The notes below the pieces were generated by a model. The model ran no database searches. It worked only from the letters and a program-made list of their open reading frames with translations, and was not told the DNA's origin. A stretch of 64,000 nt of DNA from Paraniabella defluvii (GTDB lineage Bacteria; Bacteroidota; Bacteroidia; Chitinophagales; Chitinophagaceae). Location: contig CP079215.1 in NCBI GenBank assembly GCA_019316985.1, positions 3,224,001 to 3,288,000 of the forward strand, in the 5' to 3' direction. The position numbers and the translations under genes were made by a program. This document shows positions 20,730 through 31,669 of this stretch, piece by piece (the first letter of the stretch is position 1; every line of letters begins with the position of its first letter).

Positions 20730-21258
20730 ATGGATAAGTTATTTGAAAACCGAAGACTTTTTCTGAAATGGGGCATTGCCGGAGCACTTGGCTATTTGTT
20801 TACCCCATCCAATTAAATGCAAAAATAACAACACGATGGAAGATCCAAAACTTGACCCAGCTCTTGTAAAGGACTTTGTAGCCAACTGCCACGGGGATCT
20901 GGCTAAAGTTAAGGCTCTGTATGCACAGGAACCGATGCTGATCTATTCTTCTCATGATTGGCAAAATGGAGACTTTGAAGATGGTATTGAAGCCGCAGGG
21001 CATGTAGGCAATGTGGAAATTGCCCGATTCCTGCTCAGTAAAGGCGCCAGAATCAATTTCTTCACGCTTTGCATGCTGGGAGAATTCGAAATCGTGAAAA
21101 GAATGCTCGAACTCTATCCAGATATGTTACACTCAAAAGGACCTCATGGGTTTACGCCGCTGCATCATGCAACGGTTGGAAAAGATGCAGCAGTCAAGGT
21201 AAAAGACTATCTACTTTCTCTGGGTGCATCTGAAATGCAGATTAAGCTTAAACCATAA
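20730..21258 (+). CDS. Ankyrin-repeat protein with twin-arginine (Tat) signal (one frameshift)
   Basis: The protein begins MDKLFENRRLFLKWGIAGAL, a textbook Tat signal (R-R-x-F-L-K followed by a hydrophobic stretch). A one-base excess in the C run near 20803 ends that frame; removing it joins the signal to CKNNNTMEDPKLDPALVKDF. The mature part has ankyrin-like repeats (GIEAAGHVGNVEIARFLLSK, HGFTPLHHAT). Bacteroidota ankyrin proteins with Tat signals are familiar to me. Export of a folded binding protein is inferred. Without the correction the gene would be annotated from the ATG at 20836 as cytosolic. It is followed 18 bases later by an SRPBCC gene. Confidence 0.75.
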
Positions 21259-21275
21259 GTATTTCTAAAAATTCC

Positions 21276-21745
21276 ATGTCAAGGAATGTCGATACCTCCC
21301 TCATCATAAAAAGCACATCCGAAGATTTAATAGATGCGTTTGTAAACCCACGCACACTCAAACAGTGGTGGCTCGTCGAAAAGAGTTTAATTGAACCAAA
21401 AGTTGGTGGAGCATATACGCTTATCTGGAATATCAACGCAAATGGGGTAGGTTATGTAATGTCAGGAAGTATTTTAGCTTTCAATCCTAAAAGCCAGTTA
21501 ATAATAACCAATCTTGTATACATCAATCCCCAACGCCCGGTGTTAGGCCCTATGAATCTTACGGTTGAAGCAAGCACTGAGGAGGGGTTGACTAAGTTGT
21601 ATATATGTCAGGATGGCTACGGTAAAGGTGAAGATTGGGACTGGTACTATGATGCAGTAAAAAAGCATGGCCCCTGGCTATCGACAACTTAAAGCAATAT
21701 ATTGAAAAGGAGGAAGAAGAAAGAACAGTTCCGTACCATCAATAG
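21276..21745 (+). CDS. SRPBCC/AHSA1-type START-like domain protein (one frameshift)
   Basis: This protein of about 156 residues is of the Aha1-C/CalC group: SEDLIDAFVNPRTLKQWW, VGGAYTLIWN, ILAFNPKSQLIITNL and a closing helix. An A-run indel near 21660 ends the displayed frame; the corrected frame continues AWPLAIDNLKQYIEKEEEER to 21745. The fold forms a hydrophobic ligand cavity. The ligand is unknown. It sits directly downstream of the Tat-ankyrin gene. A second family member is at 40118-40545. Confidence 0.75.
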
Positions 21746-21856
21746 CGGTACGAAGAAAATACCCTAAAGATGATCCTGCAATCCTTTACATGTAGGAACA
21801 AATGAAAATTGAATTCAGAAATGACAAAAAAATAAAACTACAACCGAAAATAATCG

Positions 21857-23035
21857 ATGAAAAAAAAAAAAAGCATTGGTATGTGCCGCTATTTTACCCT
21901 TGATATTCCATCTGAATACATCGGCTCAGGCAATTAATCCTGAAAAAATTGATCAGCTTATGAAAAAGGCTGAAGCAACACATACAGATGCGTTGATCAT
22001 TTATAAAAATGATACGCTTCTTATTGAAAAATACTGGAATGGTACACATAGAGACAACAGGATCGAAATGATGTCCTGTACAAAAAGTGTTGTTGGACTT
22101 GCTGTTGTTTCCCTCTTAGACGATGGGCTAATCAGGGACCTTGATGTTAATGTGAGCGATTTCTATCCGGAATGGAGGCAAGGTCAGAAACAATATGTAA
22201 CACTCAGGCATCTTGTGAATATGACATCAGGTTTGCAGAATAACCCGAATGCTTCTGTTGAAATCTACCCCAGTCCGGATTTTGTTCAACTGGCTTTAGC
22301 CGCAGAAATTGCTACTAAACCAGGAGAATACTTTTCGTATAATAATAAGGCCTTGAATCTTGTAGCTGGAATTTTCATGAAAATAACGGGTAAACGAATG
22401 GACAAGTACATAGAGGAACGTCTATTCACCCCATTGGGAATTTCAGATTTTACCTGGTCACTGGATAGTGCAGGAAATCCACATGTAATGTCTGGCTGCC
22501 AGATACGGCCTATTGATTTTGCAAAGCTCGGGAATCTTATTTTGAGGAAAGGCATGTATAAAAACAAACGGGTTTTATCTGAAAAAGCCGTCACAACGTT
22601 GTTGTCGCCGTGTGAGAAGTACAAAGGATATGCTGTTCTGTGGTGGCTTGATTATGAGCAAAACGCATCAGTTGTGGACGATGAGATCATAGCAGCTATG
22701 AAGAACCGGAATCTGGACAGCGATTTTATACGTAAAGCAGAAATGCTAAAAGGTACCTATTTTCAGGAACGTGAATACGTCAATAAGATTGAATCAATCT
22801 TTGGAAGCAACCCTGGGGGATGATTAACCAACATCTGGCAACTGCGAATCTTTCCTTAAGACGTAGAGAATTTATAGGCAAAATAGTATCGTATCGGGCT
22901 GACGGCTATTTGGGCAACTACCTCATTGTTGTACCCCATTCAAATATTGTTGCTGTGAGAATGATCACACAACAAAGCTTTCGTGAAGCAAGTGACAATT
23001 TTACACAATTCAAGGAGATGCTGTTGACGTTATAA
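21857..23035 (+). CDS. Serine hydrolase of the beta-lactamase/CubicO family (frameshifted)
   Basis: This exported enzyme of about 390 residues has the SxxK motif in MSCTKSVVGLA, a Tyr motif region FSYNNKALNLVAGI and LGISDFTWSLDSAG. The start ATG at 21857 is followed by a run of 13 A; with 12 the signal peptide ALVCAAILPLIFHLNTSAQA is in frame. A second shift near 22818 separates the C-terminal part (GYLGNYLIVVPHSNIVAVRM). It is a penicillin-binding-fold esterase or peptidase. Nothing supports beta-lactam resistance. A paralogue lies at 27592-29119. Confidence 0.8.
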
Positions 23036-23160
23036 TAAGAATACTAGCAGACACAAAATACCAATGCGTAATAATTTCATTCTTTTTATTAAGCCTGTTT
23101 AATGGGTATTACCAAAATAGAAATTGCTATTTTTAGTTATCGGCTCAAAATCAGTATACC

Positions 23161-23511
23161 ATGTTCAAGATATTAATTACCATATTCGGATTGATCAACG
23201 GAGGATATATGCTTCTTGATGGCATTTATGTTATGATCAAAGGGAAGTATATAGGTCCGGAAAAACCGGGGCCTTGGGCAAATCTTTTCTCTAAACTGAA
23301 TATAGACGTATTTAAGCTGGGGCCGTTATTTGTTTTATTTGGAGTATGTTGGATCATCTGGGTAATTAGTTTATGGACAAATCAAAGTTGGGCATATATG
23401 TTTGGGGTTGTATTAAGTGTATTTACTTTCTGGTATTTGCCAATAGGTACCTTATTGTCTGTTATCATACTTTTATTGCTTCTATTTGCCAGACAGAAAT
23501 CGGGATTATGA
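23161..23511 (+). CDS. Small membrane protein of unknown function
   Basis: This 116-residue intact protein has three to four hydrophobic segments (MFKILITIFGLINGGYMLLD, LFVLFGVCWIIWVISLW, YMFGVVLSVFTFWYLPIG and a C-terminal one). A short exposed loop contains GPEKPGPWANLF. I do not recognise a named family. It stands alone, with 125 bases before it and about 460 after it. Confidence 0.6.
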   Translation: MFKILITIFGLINGGYMLLDGIYVMIKGKYIGPEKPGPWANLFSKLNIDVFKLGPLFVLFGVCWIIWVISLWTNQSWAYMFGVVLSVFTFWYLPIGTLLSVIILLLLLFARQKSGL

Positions 23512-23968
23512 AATATGATAATCTCTTTACCGGGCAGTTTCAACATCTGAATCTTGTGAGATGCAAATATTAAGGCTATCCCATTTTTCGGGGTTTCGGC
23601 CAATCGTATCCCAACTGTATCGTCTTATCCACCTTCTTTGATATTTCATTTTATTGCTAATGGGTCGTCAAGAAAAGACATCTTGTTACGTAAAGTAACT
23701 GTCTATGTATCTAATTTATTTTATTGGAATATAAGATGCAGTATGTTTAATCTTAGAAAAGGTGATAACCAAATATCTGTTTATTGAAAATCTTTCGACC
23801 TTACTTTTTCAAGCTGCATCGGATCAGGAATTTCCATTCGTGACAACAATACCTGTCACCGTGATATAATAATGGTACCGGTGACAGGGAGCTTTAGCTC
23901 TCCTTAAAGGAATAAGAATTATTCAGATAAACAACTCGACCCATTCGTCAAATACAAACACCAGCTTA
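23512..23968. other. Non-coding spacer upstream of the outer-membrane barrel gene
   Basis: This 457-base spacer carries no convincing gene. Its one clear feature is a perfect 10-base inverted repeat at 23852-23888, annotated separately, about 80 bases before the barrel gene. Confidence 0.45.
23852..23888. promoter_or_regulatory. Perfect 10-bp inverted repeat, possible operator or attenuator hairpin
   Basis: CCTGTCACCG at 23852-23861 and CGGTGACAGG at 23879-23888 are exact reverse complements separated by 17 AT-rich bases. No T tract follows at once, so it is not a standard terminator. The position 80 bases upstream of the outer-membrane barrel start suggests a regulator-binding site or a 5' UTR hairpin. 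Confidence 0.45.
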
Positions 23969-26372
23969 ATGTGTACTATTAATTTAAAAGTTTACGCCAG
24001 TAAGATTTTCCTTAGCATGTTGCTGCTTATATGTTCAGTGCTTGCCTTTAGTCAACAACGTATGAGATTTATTGGTTCGGACAGTACACCCGTGGAAAAA
24101 GCAACAGTAAGAATAAAATCTCTTCTATCTGAAAATCAATCACAACTTTTTGTAACAGATAAAGATGGGATAGTAACTCTGCGAATAGATACCGGCCGGT
24201 ATTTAATGGCCGCTTCATTTGTTGGTATGGAACTTATTAACGACACACTGAATATCCAAACAAGTACAGATACATTTCAATATATATTTAAACCCCTGTC
24301 CGTTGAGTTATCTTCTGTTACGATTACTTCTAAGAAAAACATCCTGGATATCCAGGGTGATAAAATTGTTTATAATGTAGGTGCTGATGAAATGGCACGA
24401 TCCAAGTCGCTGAGTCAGGTGCTGGGAAATGTCCCTTTGTTACTGTTGACGGTGCTGGGGAAGTACAAGTATCAGGTCAAACTACCTACAAGATACTCGT
24501 TAACGGAAAGGAGACAGCTTTGTTTGCCAACAATATCGCTGTTGTATTAAAGAGCTTTCCGGCAAACATTGTAAGTCGTATCGAGCTGATCACATCCCCT
24601 CGGCAAAGTACGACGCCGAGGGGTAACAGCTATTATAAATATCATCACAAAGAAATTTTCGGGGTATAATGGCTTTGCCTCTGCTTACATGGACAACCGG
24701 ACAAAATATAGCGATGGTCTACTTTAACTGCTAAAGCAGGTAAGTTGGGAATCACAGTTAACGGATCATTGGATGGAATTGCCAGTCCGCTTAAATCTTT
24801 TAACTCAAGTACAACTCTTCCCTTAGTATCCTCGGCGTATCAAAAGCGGAAAGTATCAGCTACAGAGGCAACAACACGGATGATGGGATCGGGTACACTC
24901 GAACTCAATTACGAAATAGATAGCCTCCATTCGGTGATATCATCCCTTGTAATAAGTGGTTATAAAAATCAGAAAGACATTAGCCAGGATATAGAAACCG
25001 AATTAGCTAGCGGTCAACAACACAGTTGGCTTTATAATGTGACTAACGATCGGGCACCATCCACTACCATCGGCGTTGATTACACAAAAAAATCAGGCAG
25101 CAATGCAGGTCGTTACACTACTTTCCGTTTTAATTGGGCTGGAAGCCGAAATTTTAGCGACAATGATGGCGTTCAGCAGTATAATAATGGAGGAACAAGT
25201 AATAAATGGATAGTAAATGAAGCTGTATCAAGAAATGATGAATTTACTTTTCAACTGGATGCCGTTCCTGTGGCCCGAAAGACATATACAATAGAAGGGG
25301 CCTTAAAGCCATATTGCGAAAAGCCAGATCGGATAATAACAGCCGGTTTACCTTTAATCTCTCGCAGCCTTACCAGGAAGATCAGGATAACAGCAACAGA
25401 TTACATTACAGTCAACAGGTATATTCCGGGTATAGTTCCATTATGGTTAAATTAAAAACACATAGCGTTCGTGCCGGAATTCGAATAGAGCAAACTTCCA
25501 TCAAGGGTGATTTTGAAGGCGTAGTAAAACCTATTGAAGAAGGATATCTTTCCCTTATACCCAATTTTAGCTGGACAAACAAGATCAGCAAGACAACCAC
25601 TGCAATACTATCGTATAACCTTGCCCTGCAGCGGCCATTCATTACTACATTGAATCCTTTCATTAATAAAATAGACTCTTTTAACATTAGTTATGGTAAT
25701 CCCGGCGTAGGGCCACAAAAATTCATAGGGTATCCCTACAAGCCCGGTACTATAGCGGCAAGATATTCGGCTCAACATATTTGACTGGAACATTCAGTAA
25801 CGATAAGATACTTTCATATCGTTTATTTGATGTCAATACAGGCATCACCGCCAATACAATCGGTAACGCAGGCGTTGAAAAAATGCTGAGTTTGGGTATG
25901 TCAGGGCAATATTCTGCAGGTGACAGGTTCAGAGCGTCGTTAACCGCAGAGCTACGATACGTCGATATTAAAAATGCATTGCAGCCAAACCAATATAATT
26001 TCGGATTTGCAGGCTATCTTGGCGGCTCGTTTTCATGGATAGTGACCAAGCGTTTCACAATTAGCGGGAGTGGCGGAGAGAGCTTTCGAATGTAAATTTG
26101 TTGGGCCAGACAAGCCCTCTTCTTTTTATCAGATCAATACTGGTTTAGACGTAGTCAAAGACAAGCTTTTTATAACCGTCAACTGGAACAATTTACACGC
26201 TAATTATTTTTCGCAGGAAACGACATTTAAAGACAACCTGGTACAAAATGAAAATAAAAGAACATTTGTGTTCAGGTCTATCTATTTTGGCATTCATTAC
26301 ACATTTGGAAAGCTCAAAGAAAGTGTTGCCCGAAAGAAAGATTTGATTAATGACGACATTATCAGAAATTGA
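23969..26372 (+). CDS. Outer-membrane beta-barrel protein (TonB-receptor-like, OMP_b-brl_3 type; frameshifted)
   Basis: This reconstructed protein of about 800 residues has a signal peptide (IFLSMLLLICSVLAFSQQ), a carboxypeptidase-regulatory-like domain (STPVEKATVRIKSLL), a plug-like part with TITSKKNILDIQGDKIVYNV and YKILVNGKE, and a long beta-barrel. Aromatic C-terminal strands (FRSIYFGIHYTFGKL) close it. Indels near 24440, 24600, 24720, 25310, 25770 and 26075 break it, but each adjacent frame continues the family pattern. This barrel group sits in the Bacteroidota outer membrane; the ligand is unknown, and no SusD partner is next to it. The perfect inverted repeat upstream may control it. 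Confidence 0.8.
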
Positions 26373-26499
26373 ATATCCAGTAAATATTGAAGGCAGTTTG
26401 CATGTTGTCAAGCTTTTCCAACAGACTACGTAAAAAAATACATCCGGCAGAAGAAGGATAGTTAAATTCAAATCTTCAAATACGTTATCCAAGGTTTAA

Positions 26500-27550
26500 A
26501 TGAAAAAACAATCTTCAGCAATAGCCATATTGCTATCCATCTTTTTATTTTGCCAACATCTCTAAAGGCACAGGATACTGCCATGCTCAATGTAAAAGTT
26601 GTTTCAGACCAGGCGGAAGCAGTTATTAAGATCCTCGATAAAAAGGTGCTTAATAAGGAAATTACAGAATCTGACTGGCAATCTGTTTTTTTGAGTGAGG
26701 GTTACCTACGATTACAGAAAAAGAAAGGTCGTTGAACCGCACTTTCGATGACTCAACATTCAAGAAATTTGTACTCGCTGATTCCACAATTAACATGAAG
26801 AAAGCCTTTACTGAGACGCTGGAAAAGTGGAAAGCTGCAAACATGTCCGAAGTATCAGCTTATGCATTTGCCTATTTGCCGCCCGGCGTCCGTATAAGAG
26901 CAAAGGTTTACCCAGTGATTAAGCCCAGATCAAATAGTTTTGTTTTTGAATACCCCGACGATCCAGCCATATTCCTATATCTTGATCCTAATGCAAACAA
27001 AAGAAGATTTGAAACGACTCTTGCGCATGAGCTTCATCACATTGGGTTTGGAAGTGGATGCTCTTCATACGCTGAGAAACGGAGAACAGAGCGGTTGTCG
27101 GACAATATGAAGAATGTCTTAAATTGGCTCGGATCTCTGGGAGAAGGGTTTGCGACACTGGCAGCAGCCGGAACTCCTGATATAAATCCTTACGAAGATA
27201 TATTCCCTCAGGAAATTGCGAATTGGAATAATGACATTCTGAATTACAATGCGAATTTAAAAATACTTGAAAAGTTCTTTCTTGACCTTGCAGAAGGTAA
27301 GCTCTCTAAAGAAAAGATCAATGAAACCGGCTTCTCATTTTTGGCGTTCCAGGACGATCAGGCCTTTGGTATGTGGTTGGCTGGCAAATGGGTGTAGTGA
27401 TAGAAAATTGATGGTAGAAAAAAACTGATTGAGGTTATTTGCAATAGGAGTAAACTTCTCTCTACTTATAACAAAGCGGTACGAAAATACAATAAGCGGT
27501 ACAATGTAAATCTGACCGAATGGTCAAATGAGTTGGTCAAAAGATTGTAA
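26500..27550 (+). CDS. DUF5700-type putative secreted zinc protease (frameshifted)
   Basis: This protein of about 350 residues starts at ATG 26500 with signal MKKQSSAIAILLSIFLF; a T-run shift near 26550 leads to PTSLKAQDTAMLNVKVVSDQ. The HExxH zinc motif is in TLAHELHHIGFG, and a downstream Glu in GSLGEGFATLAAAG may be the third ligand. Further shifts near 26712, 27362 and 27398 hide a C-terminus that reads GWQMGVVIEN and IDGRKKLIEVICN, ending with LTEWSNELVKRL at 27550. This arrangement matches the DUF5700 putative Zn-dependent protease family as I remember it. Substrate unknown. Confidence 0.7.
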
Positions 27551-27591
27551 CGACATAGTTCGCAGGTATTTATTTTTAACAGGATTAATCA

Positions 27592-29119
27592 ATGAAGATG
27601 AAATGTTTTTTCTGATTGTTTTCGCAATGCTTGGATCATTAACGGCTCCGGCGCAGAAACCAGTAACTAACACCCCGGTCTTTTCTGGTATCTGGCAAAA
27701 ATGCAGTCCGGAACAACAAGGCCTTTCGTCTGCCGTATTGAATGAAATGTTTGACTACATCCAAGCGAACAAAATAAAAGTTCACAGCATCCAAATTTTA
27801 AGGCATAACCAACTGTTGATGGATGCTTATTTCTATCCCTATAGTGGTAAATCTTTACATGAGATTGCTTCAGTAACTAAAAGTATTACCTCCACTTTGA
27901 CCGGCATTGCTATCGATAAACAATTCATTCCAGGTGTATCTGAACCTGCTTTTAAATACTTTCCCGGTTACAATTCAATGGATGCTATCAAACAATCTGT
28001 AACCATAGAGAACCTGATTACCATGCAATCTGGATTGGACTGCGGAACGAACCTCAGTGATCCCGCTATAAATGTGGATCAGCGACTGGCTCAAATAAGG
28101 GAATGTCCCGACTGGATAGCTTGCGCCCTGCAAATACCAATGGCTACCAAGCCGGGGAGAAAATTTGCTTACTGTAATGCTAATTGTCATTTGCTCTCTG
28201 CCATTGTTGAAAAAGCCACCGGAAAAAGCCTGGCCGATTTTGGTGCCGAGAACTATTTGCACCTTTGGGGATTACCAATTTTTATTGGCCTGCTGACCCG
28301 CAAGGTGTAAGCTATGGCTGGGCAGATATGCAGCTCCACCCGTATGATATGCTTAAGATCGGGCAGCTAATGTTGTATAAGGGCAAATGGGGTGGAAAAC
28401 AGTTAGTGTCTGAAAATTGGTTAAACACTGCTACAATAGCGCATGTTAAAAAGACGGGAGGATCTGATGGCTATGGGTATTACTGGTGGGTACCGGGCGG
28501 AAATTACCCGGATGTATTTGAAGCGGTTGGCCGAGGAGGTCAACGGATCACCGTATGGCCTTCAAAAGATATGGTAATCGTATTTACGGGTGGAGGTTTT
28601 AATACATCAGACCTTGTTCCTTTCATTGTAAAAGCTATAAAAGAGGATAGCACACCGGGCAAGAATCAACCAGCTTATCAGACTTTGAAAAGGAATATAG
28701 TTAAGGCGGCTACTCCACCCATTGCTTTAAAGATAAAGGCTAAACCGGCAATAGCCTCATCCATCGAGGGAAAGCGGTACAGTTTGGATGCCAACTCGCT
28801 GGGGTTTTCATCTATCCGGATAACGGCCGTAAATGAAAAAGAATACCGGATAGAGATTACATGGAATGGCCAAAATGTGGTTTGCGAAGCTGGCCTCGAC
28901 GGTGTGCCACGTTTCTCGATGAACCCGTTAGTACGTCTTGAGCAGGCCTGTACGGCAAAATGGATCAATGATAAATCTCTCGAAATACAACTTGATATGG
29001 TAGCAGCGATCAATAACTACACATTGACCTGCGGATTTGACGCCGGCACAAATAGCATAACAATTATAGCTAAGGAAGGGACAGGTTTGAATAATGAAAT
29101 AATTAAAGGCAAATTATAA
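27592..29119 (+). CDS. Class-C beta-lactamase-fold serine hydrolase (frameshifted)
   Basis: This exported enzyme of about 508 residues starts at ATG 27592 (MKMKCFF), with a T-run indel before LIVFAMLGSLTAPAQ. The SxxK motif is IASVTKSITSTLTG; YCNANCHLLSAIVEKATG corresponds to the YxN region; the shift near 28270 lies between GLPIF and YWPADPQGVSYGWADMQ. HxG-like GRGGQRITVWPSKDMV follows, then a beta-rich C-terminal domain. Such proteins are esterases or D-amino-acid peptidases more often than antibiotic hydrolases. The DUF1624 membrane gene follows six bases later. Confidence 0.8.
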
Positions 29120-29124
29120 GCACA

Positions 29125-30264
29125 ATGGAAAAAAGATTGCCAGAATAGCGGCGCTCGACATTCTACGTGGTGCAATCATGCTATTAATGGTAGTTGATCA
29201 CGTGAGGGTGTATTCCGGCATACCGGCATGGGGAGCTGACCCGGCTATATTTTTCACTCGATGGATCACCAATTTTTGTGCACCTGGTTTCGCATTCTTT
29301 GCCGGGACAAGCGCTTATTTATATGGGCAAAAAGTTAATAGCTCTGGTGCGCTTAGCCGGTTCTTATTTGTGAGGGGACTTATTTTAATTATCCTTGAAT
29401 TGACAGTGATCCACTTTTTTTGGTCTTTCAATCCAAATATTACAGCATTCATTCTTGCGGGTGTTATCTGGATGCTCGGCTGGAGTATGATTATCTTGGG
29501 CATGCTAACACGACTAAGGACAAGCATAATTCTCATCATAGGAATAGCCATGATCGCTTTCCAGCAGATTTTTCAACATGTGCCTTTGCTGCTACCCCAG
29601 TCCGCCAGGGAAAGCTTTGGGAAGATTTGGGCTTTTTTTCTACTATACAGATTATGAACCCACAGGAGGTATTAACGTACTTTATGTATTGTTGCCCTGG
29701 GTGGGTGTGATGATGGTTGGATATAGCTTTGGCGCATTGTTACTGAACGAAGCAAAGATTAGGAATAAAGCATGTCTCTGGATCGGGACCATTGCCATCC
29801 TGCTTTTTGTCGGCTTCGGAATAGCATTTTCATTGAACCAGAAAAATAATGAAATGCCATTCCTTTTACAAATTCTCAATCAGAAAAAGTATCCTCCATC
29901 CCAACTCTTTCTGCTTATGACCCTGGGACCACTAATCATTCTTATACCTGCACTTGAAAAAGCAAGAGGTTGGCTCGCCAGAATACTCAGCGTTTTCGGA
30001 AAGGTGCCAATGTTCTTTTATCTCTTACACATACTCATTATTCATCTGCTTGCTCTCCTGGTCAACTTTATACGTACAGGCCAAACCGGATTAGGATGGT
30101 ATATGACCGCACCATATTCACAAGTCCCCAACGAAATGCACTGGAACTTGCCATTGTTATATTTTATAGTCCTGGTTGCAATCTTCATGCTCTATTTTAG
30201 TTGCCGGTGGTTTGCTGCTTACAAAGCAAAACATCCCGGTAATCAGATAATAAAATACATCTAA
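29125..30264 (+). CDS. DUF1624/HGSNAT-like membrane acyltransferase (frameshifted)
   Basis: This protein of about 380 residues has at least eight membrane segments. The N-terminal signature AALDILRGAIMLLMVVDHVR contains the conserved Asp-His dyad of the heparan-alpha-glucosaminide N-acetyltransferase-like DUF1624 family. GFAFFAGTSAYLYG and LPWVGVMMVGYSFGALL follow. A short A run at 29130 and an indel near 29633 break the frame. The family is thought to transfer acyl groups from cytosolic acyl-CoA to periplasmic acceptors. It lies six bases after the serine hydrolase and is probably cotranscribed with it. Confidence 0.75.
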
Positions 30265-30308
30265 ATCACTGCTGCGTTAAAACGATCAATTAGTTAAACA
30301 CTTTTCTT

Positions 30309-30822
30309 ATGAAACTAACAATTTTAATTCTTTCCACCTTAACTGTTTTTTCTTCCTGTGAAAAAAAAATCAAAAGTCGATAATGACGAAATGAGTGGGA
30401 AAAATGAGGTTGCCATTTATCTATTAAAAACTTCCCAACAAGTTTCGGGACTTTGCAAAGTAGACTCAGCTACTGCCGTGCTTGCAGATACACCATTTAC
30501 AAAGAACGAAGAAATACGATTCTATTCCAGCTCTATTCACGAATTTACATTAACAGAGGAAGCTAGTAATAGGATTGCCCTGTTACCGTTAAGGACAAAT
30601 TTTGCTGTAACCGTTAACAGAAAAGTTATCTATTATGGAGTTTACATGCCTGTAACAATGAGTTCAACCTGTCTCAATTCTATTACGATGCATATCGCTA
30701 ACCAGGCAGAAGGCCGTATAACACTGCAACTTGGTTATCCCGGAGAAAATAATAATATCGAGGACAAGCGTAACGATTCAAAATTGATAGCTGCATTGCA
30801 CAACCAGGGCAAACTGCGATGA
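30309..30822 (+). CDS. Predicted lipoprotein (one frameshift)
   Basis: ATG 30309 opens a lipoprotein signal (MKLTILILSTLTVFSSCEKK) with lipobox SSC. A run of nine A shifts the frame; the next frame gives SKVDNDEMSGKNEVAIYLLK and a compact beta-rich domain to 30822. I do not recognise the family. It ends only 14 bases from the convergent CPBP protease gene. Confidence 0.6.
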
Positions 30823-30836
30823 TCAACAAATAATGA

Positions 30837-31669
30837 TTATTCAATAATAAAATGATTTTTTCTAATTGCCGCAAGTTTGAGGTACGCTCCTACAGATGTA
30901 ACCAACAGCAGCAAAAATATGATACTCATTATCCAGAATGAAGAATCGGCTCCTTCGCTCCAGATAAGTCTGCCTGCTTCAGTAGGAGTTTGCCATTCCG
31001 TATGTCCTTTAAAGAGCAGATCAAAGTTAGAATAAGTATTCCCCAATGTGTGCAATGCGATACTGGGTAGAATTGATTTTGTCAAATAAGCTACTGTCCC
31101 ATATATAGCTGCTACCGCAACATAATAAGGCCACAGAAGCAAGGTAAAATCAAGATGCGCCACAGCAAACATGGTACCTGTAATAAGAATAGCGACTATT
31201 AATCCGTAGCGTTTTTCAATCGGCCCTGCATATAGCCACGAAAAGCTGCTTCTTCTATAATACCCGCAATTGGAGCAGCGGCAAATAGCAATGCATACAC
31301 TGTAATTGGGGGAATATTTGTAAAATCAGGCAGTTTTTGCTCGGGTAAAACTATCATTCTATTTAAGAGGCGCAAAAAAACTACAAGCGCCACTATGCCA
31401 ATACCTCCTGCCAGCAGTGACCAAATCCATAGATCTGCTGAAAGCTTTCTGGCCCGCAAACTGTTTTTCCTGAAGTCTGAGGTAGCAATTGGCTTTCCCA
31501 AGCCATTTAAATATCTCCAGAAATACCATAAATAAATTGCAACTACCGGAACTCCCCATGGAAAGCGAGGAAAATATTGGAGATTGGCAAGAAAAATAAT
31601 GTTTCTTGGCATGGTGCCCGCAAAAGCAATCAGCATGCCTGTCAGCACGGCTTTAGTGATTACCTGCAT
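30837..31669 (-). CDS. CPBP (CAAX/Abi-type) intramembrane metalloprotease (one frameshift)
   Basis: This protein of about 277 residues has seven to eight membrane segments. The CPBP signature EEAAFRGYMQG, a His in VAHLDFTLLLW and the final motif SIALHTLGNTYSN mark the Abi/CPBP family of intramembrane proteases. A shift near 31195 separates EEAAFRG from the second half. Some family members protect against bacteriocins or act in defence; no such role is shown here. Its start overlaps the end of the esterase/TPR gene by 17 bases on the same strand. Confidence 0.8.

Noticed and set aside
21857..29119. Beta-lactam resistance genes
   Set aside because: Both serine hydrolases have the SxxK fold signature, but the family is dominated by esterases and peptidases, and nothing specific to beta-lactamases is present.
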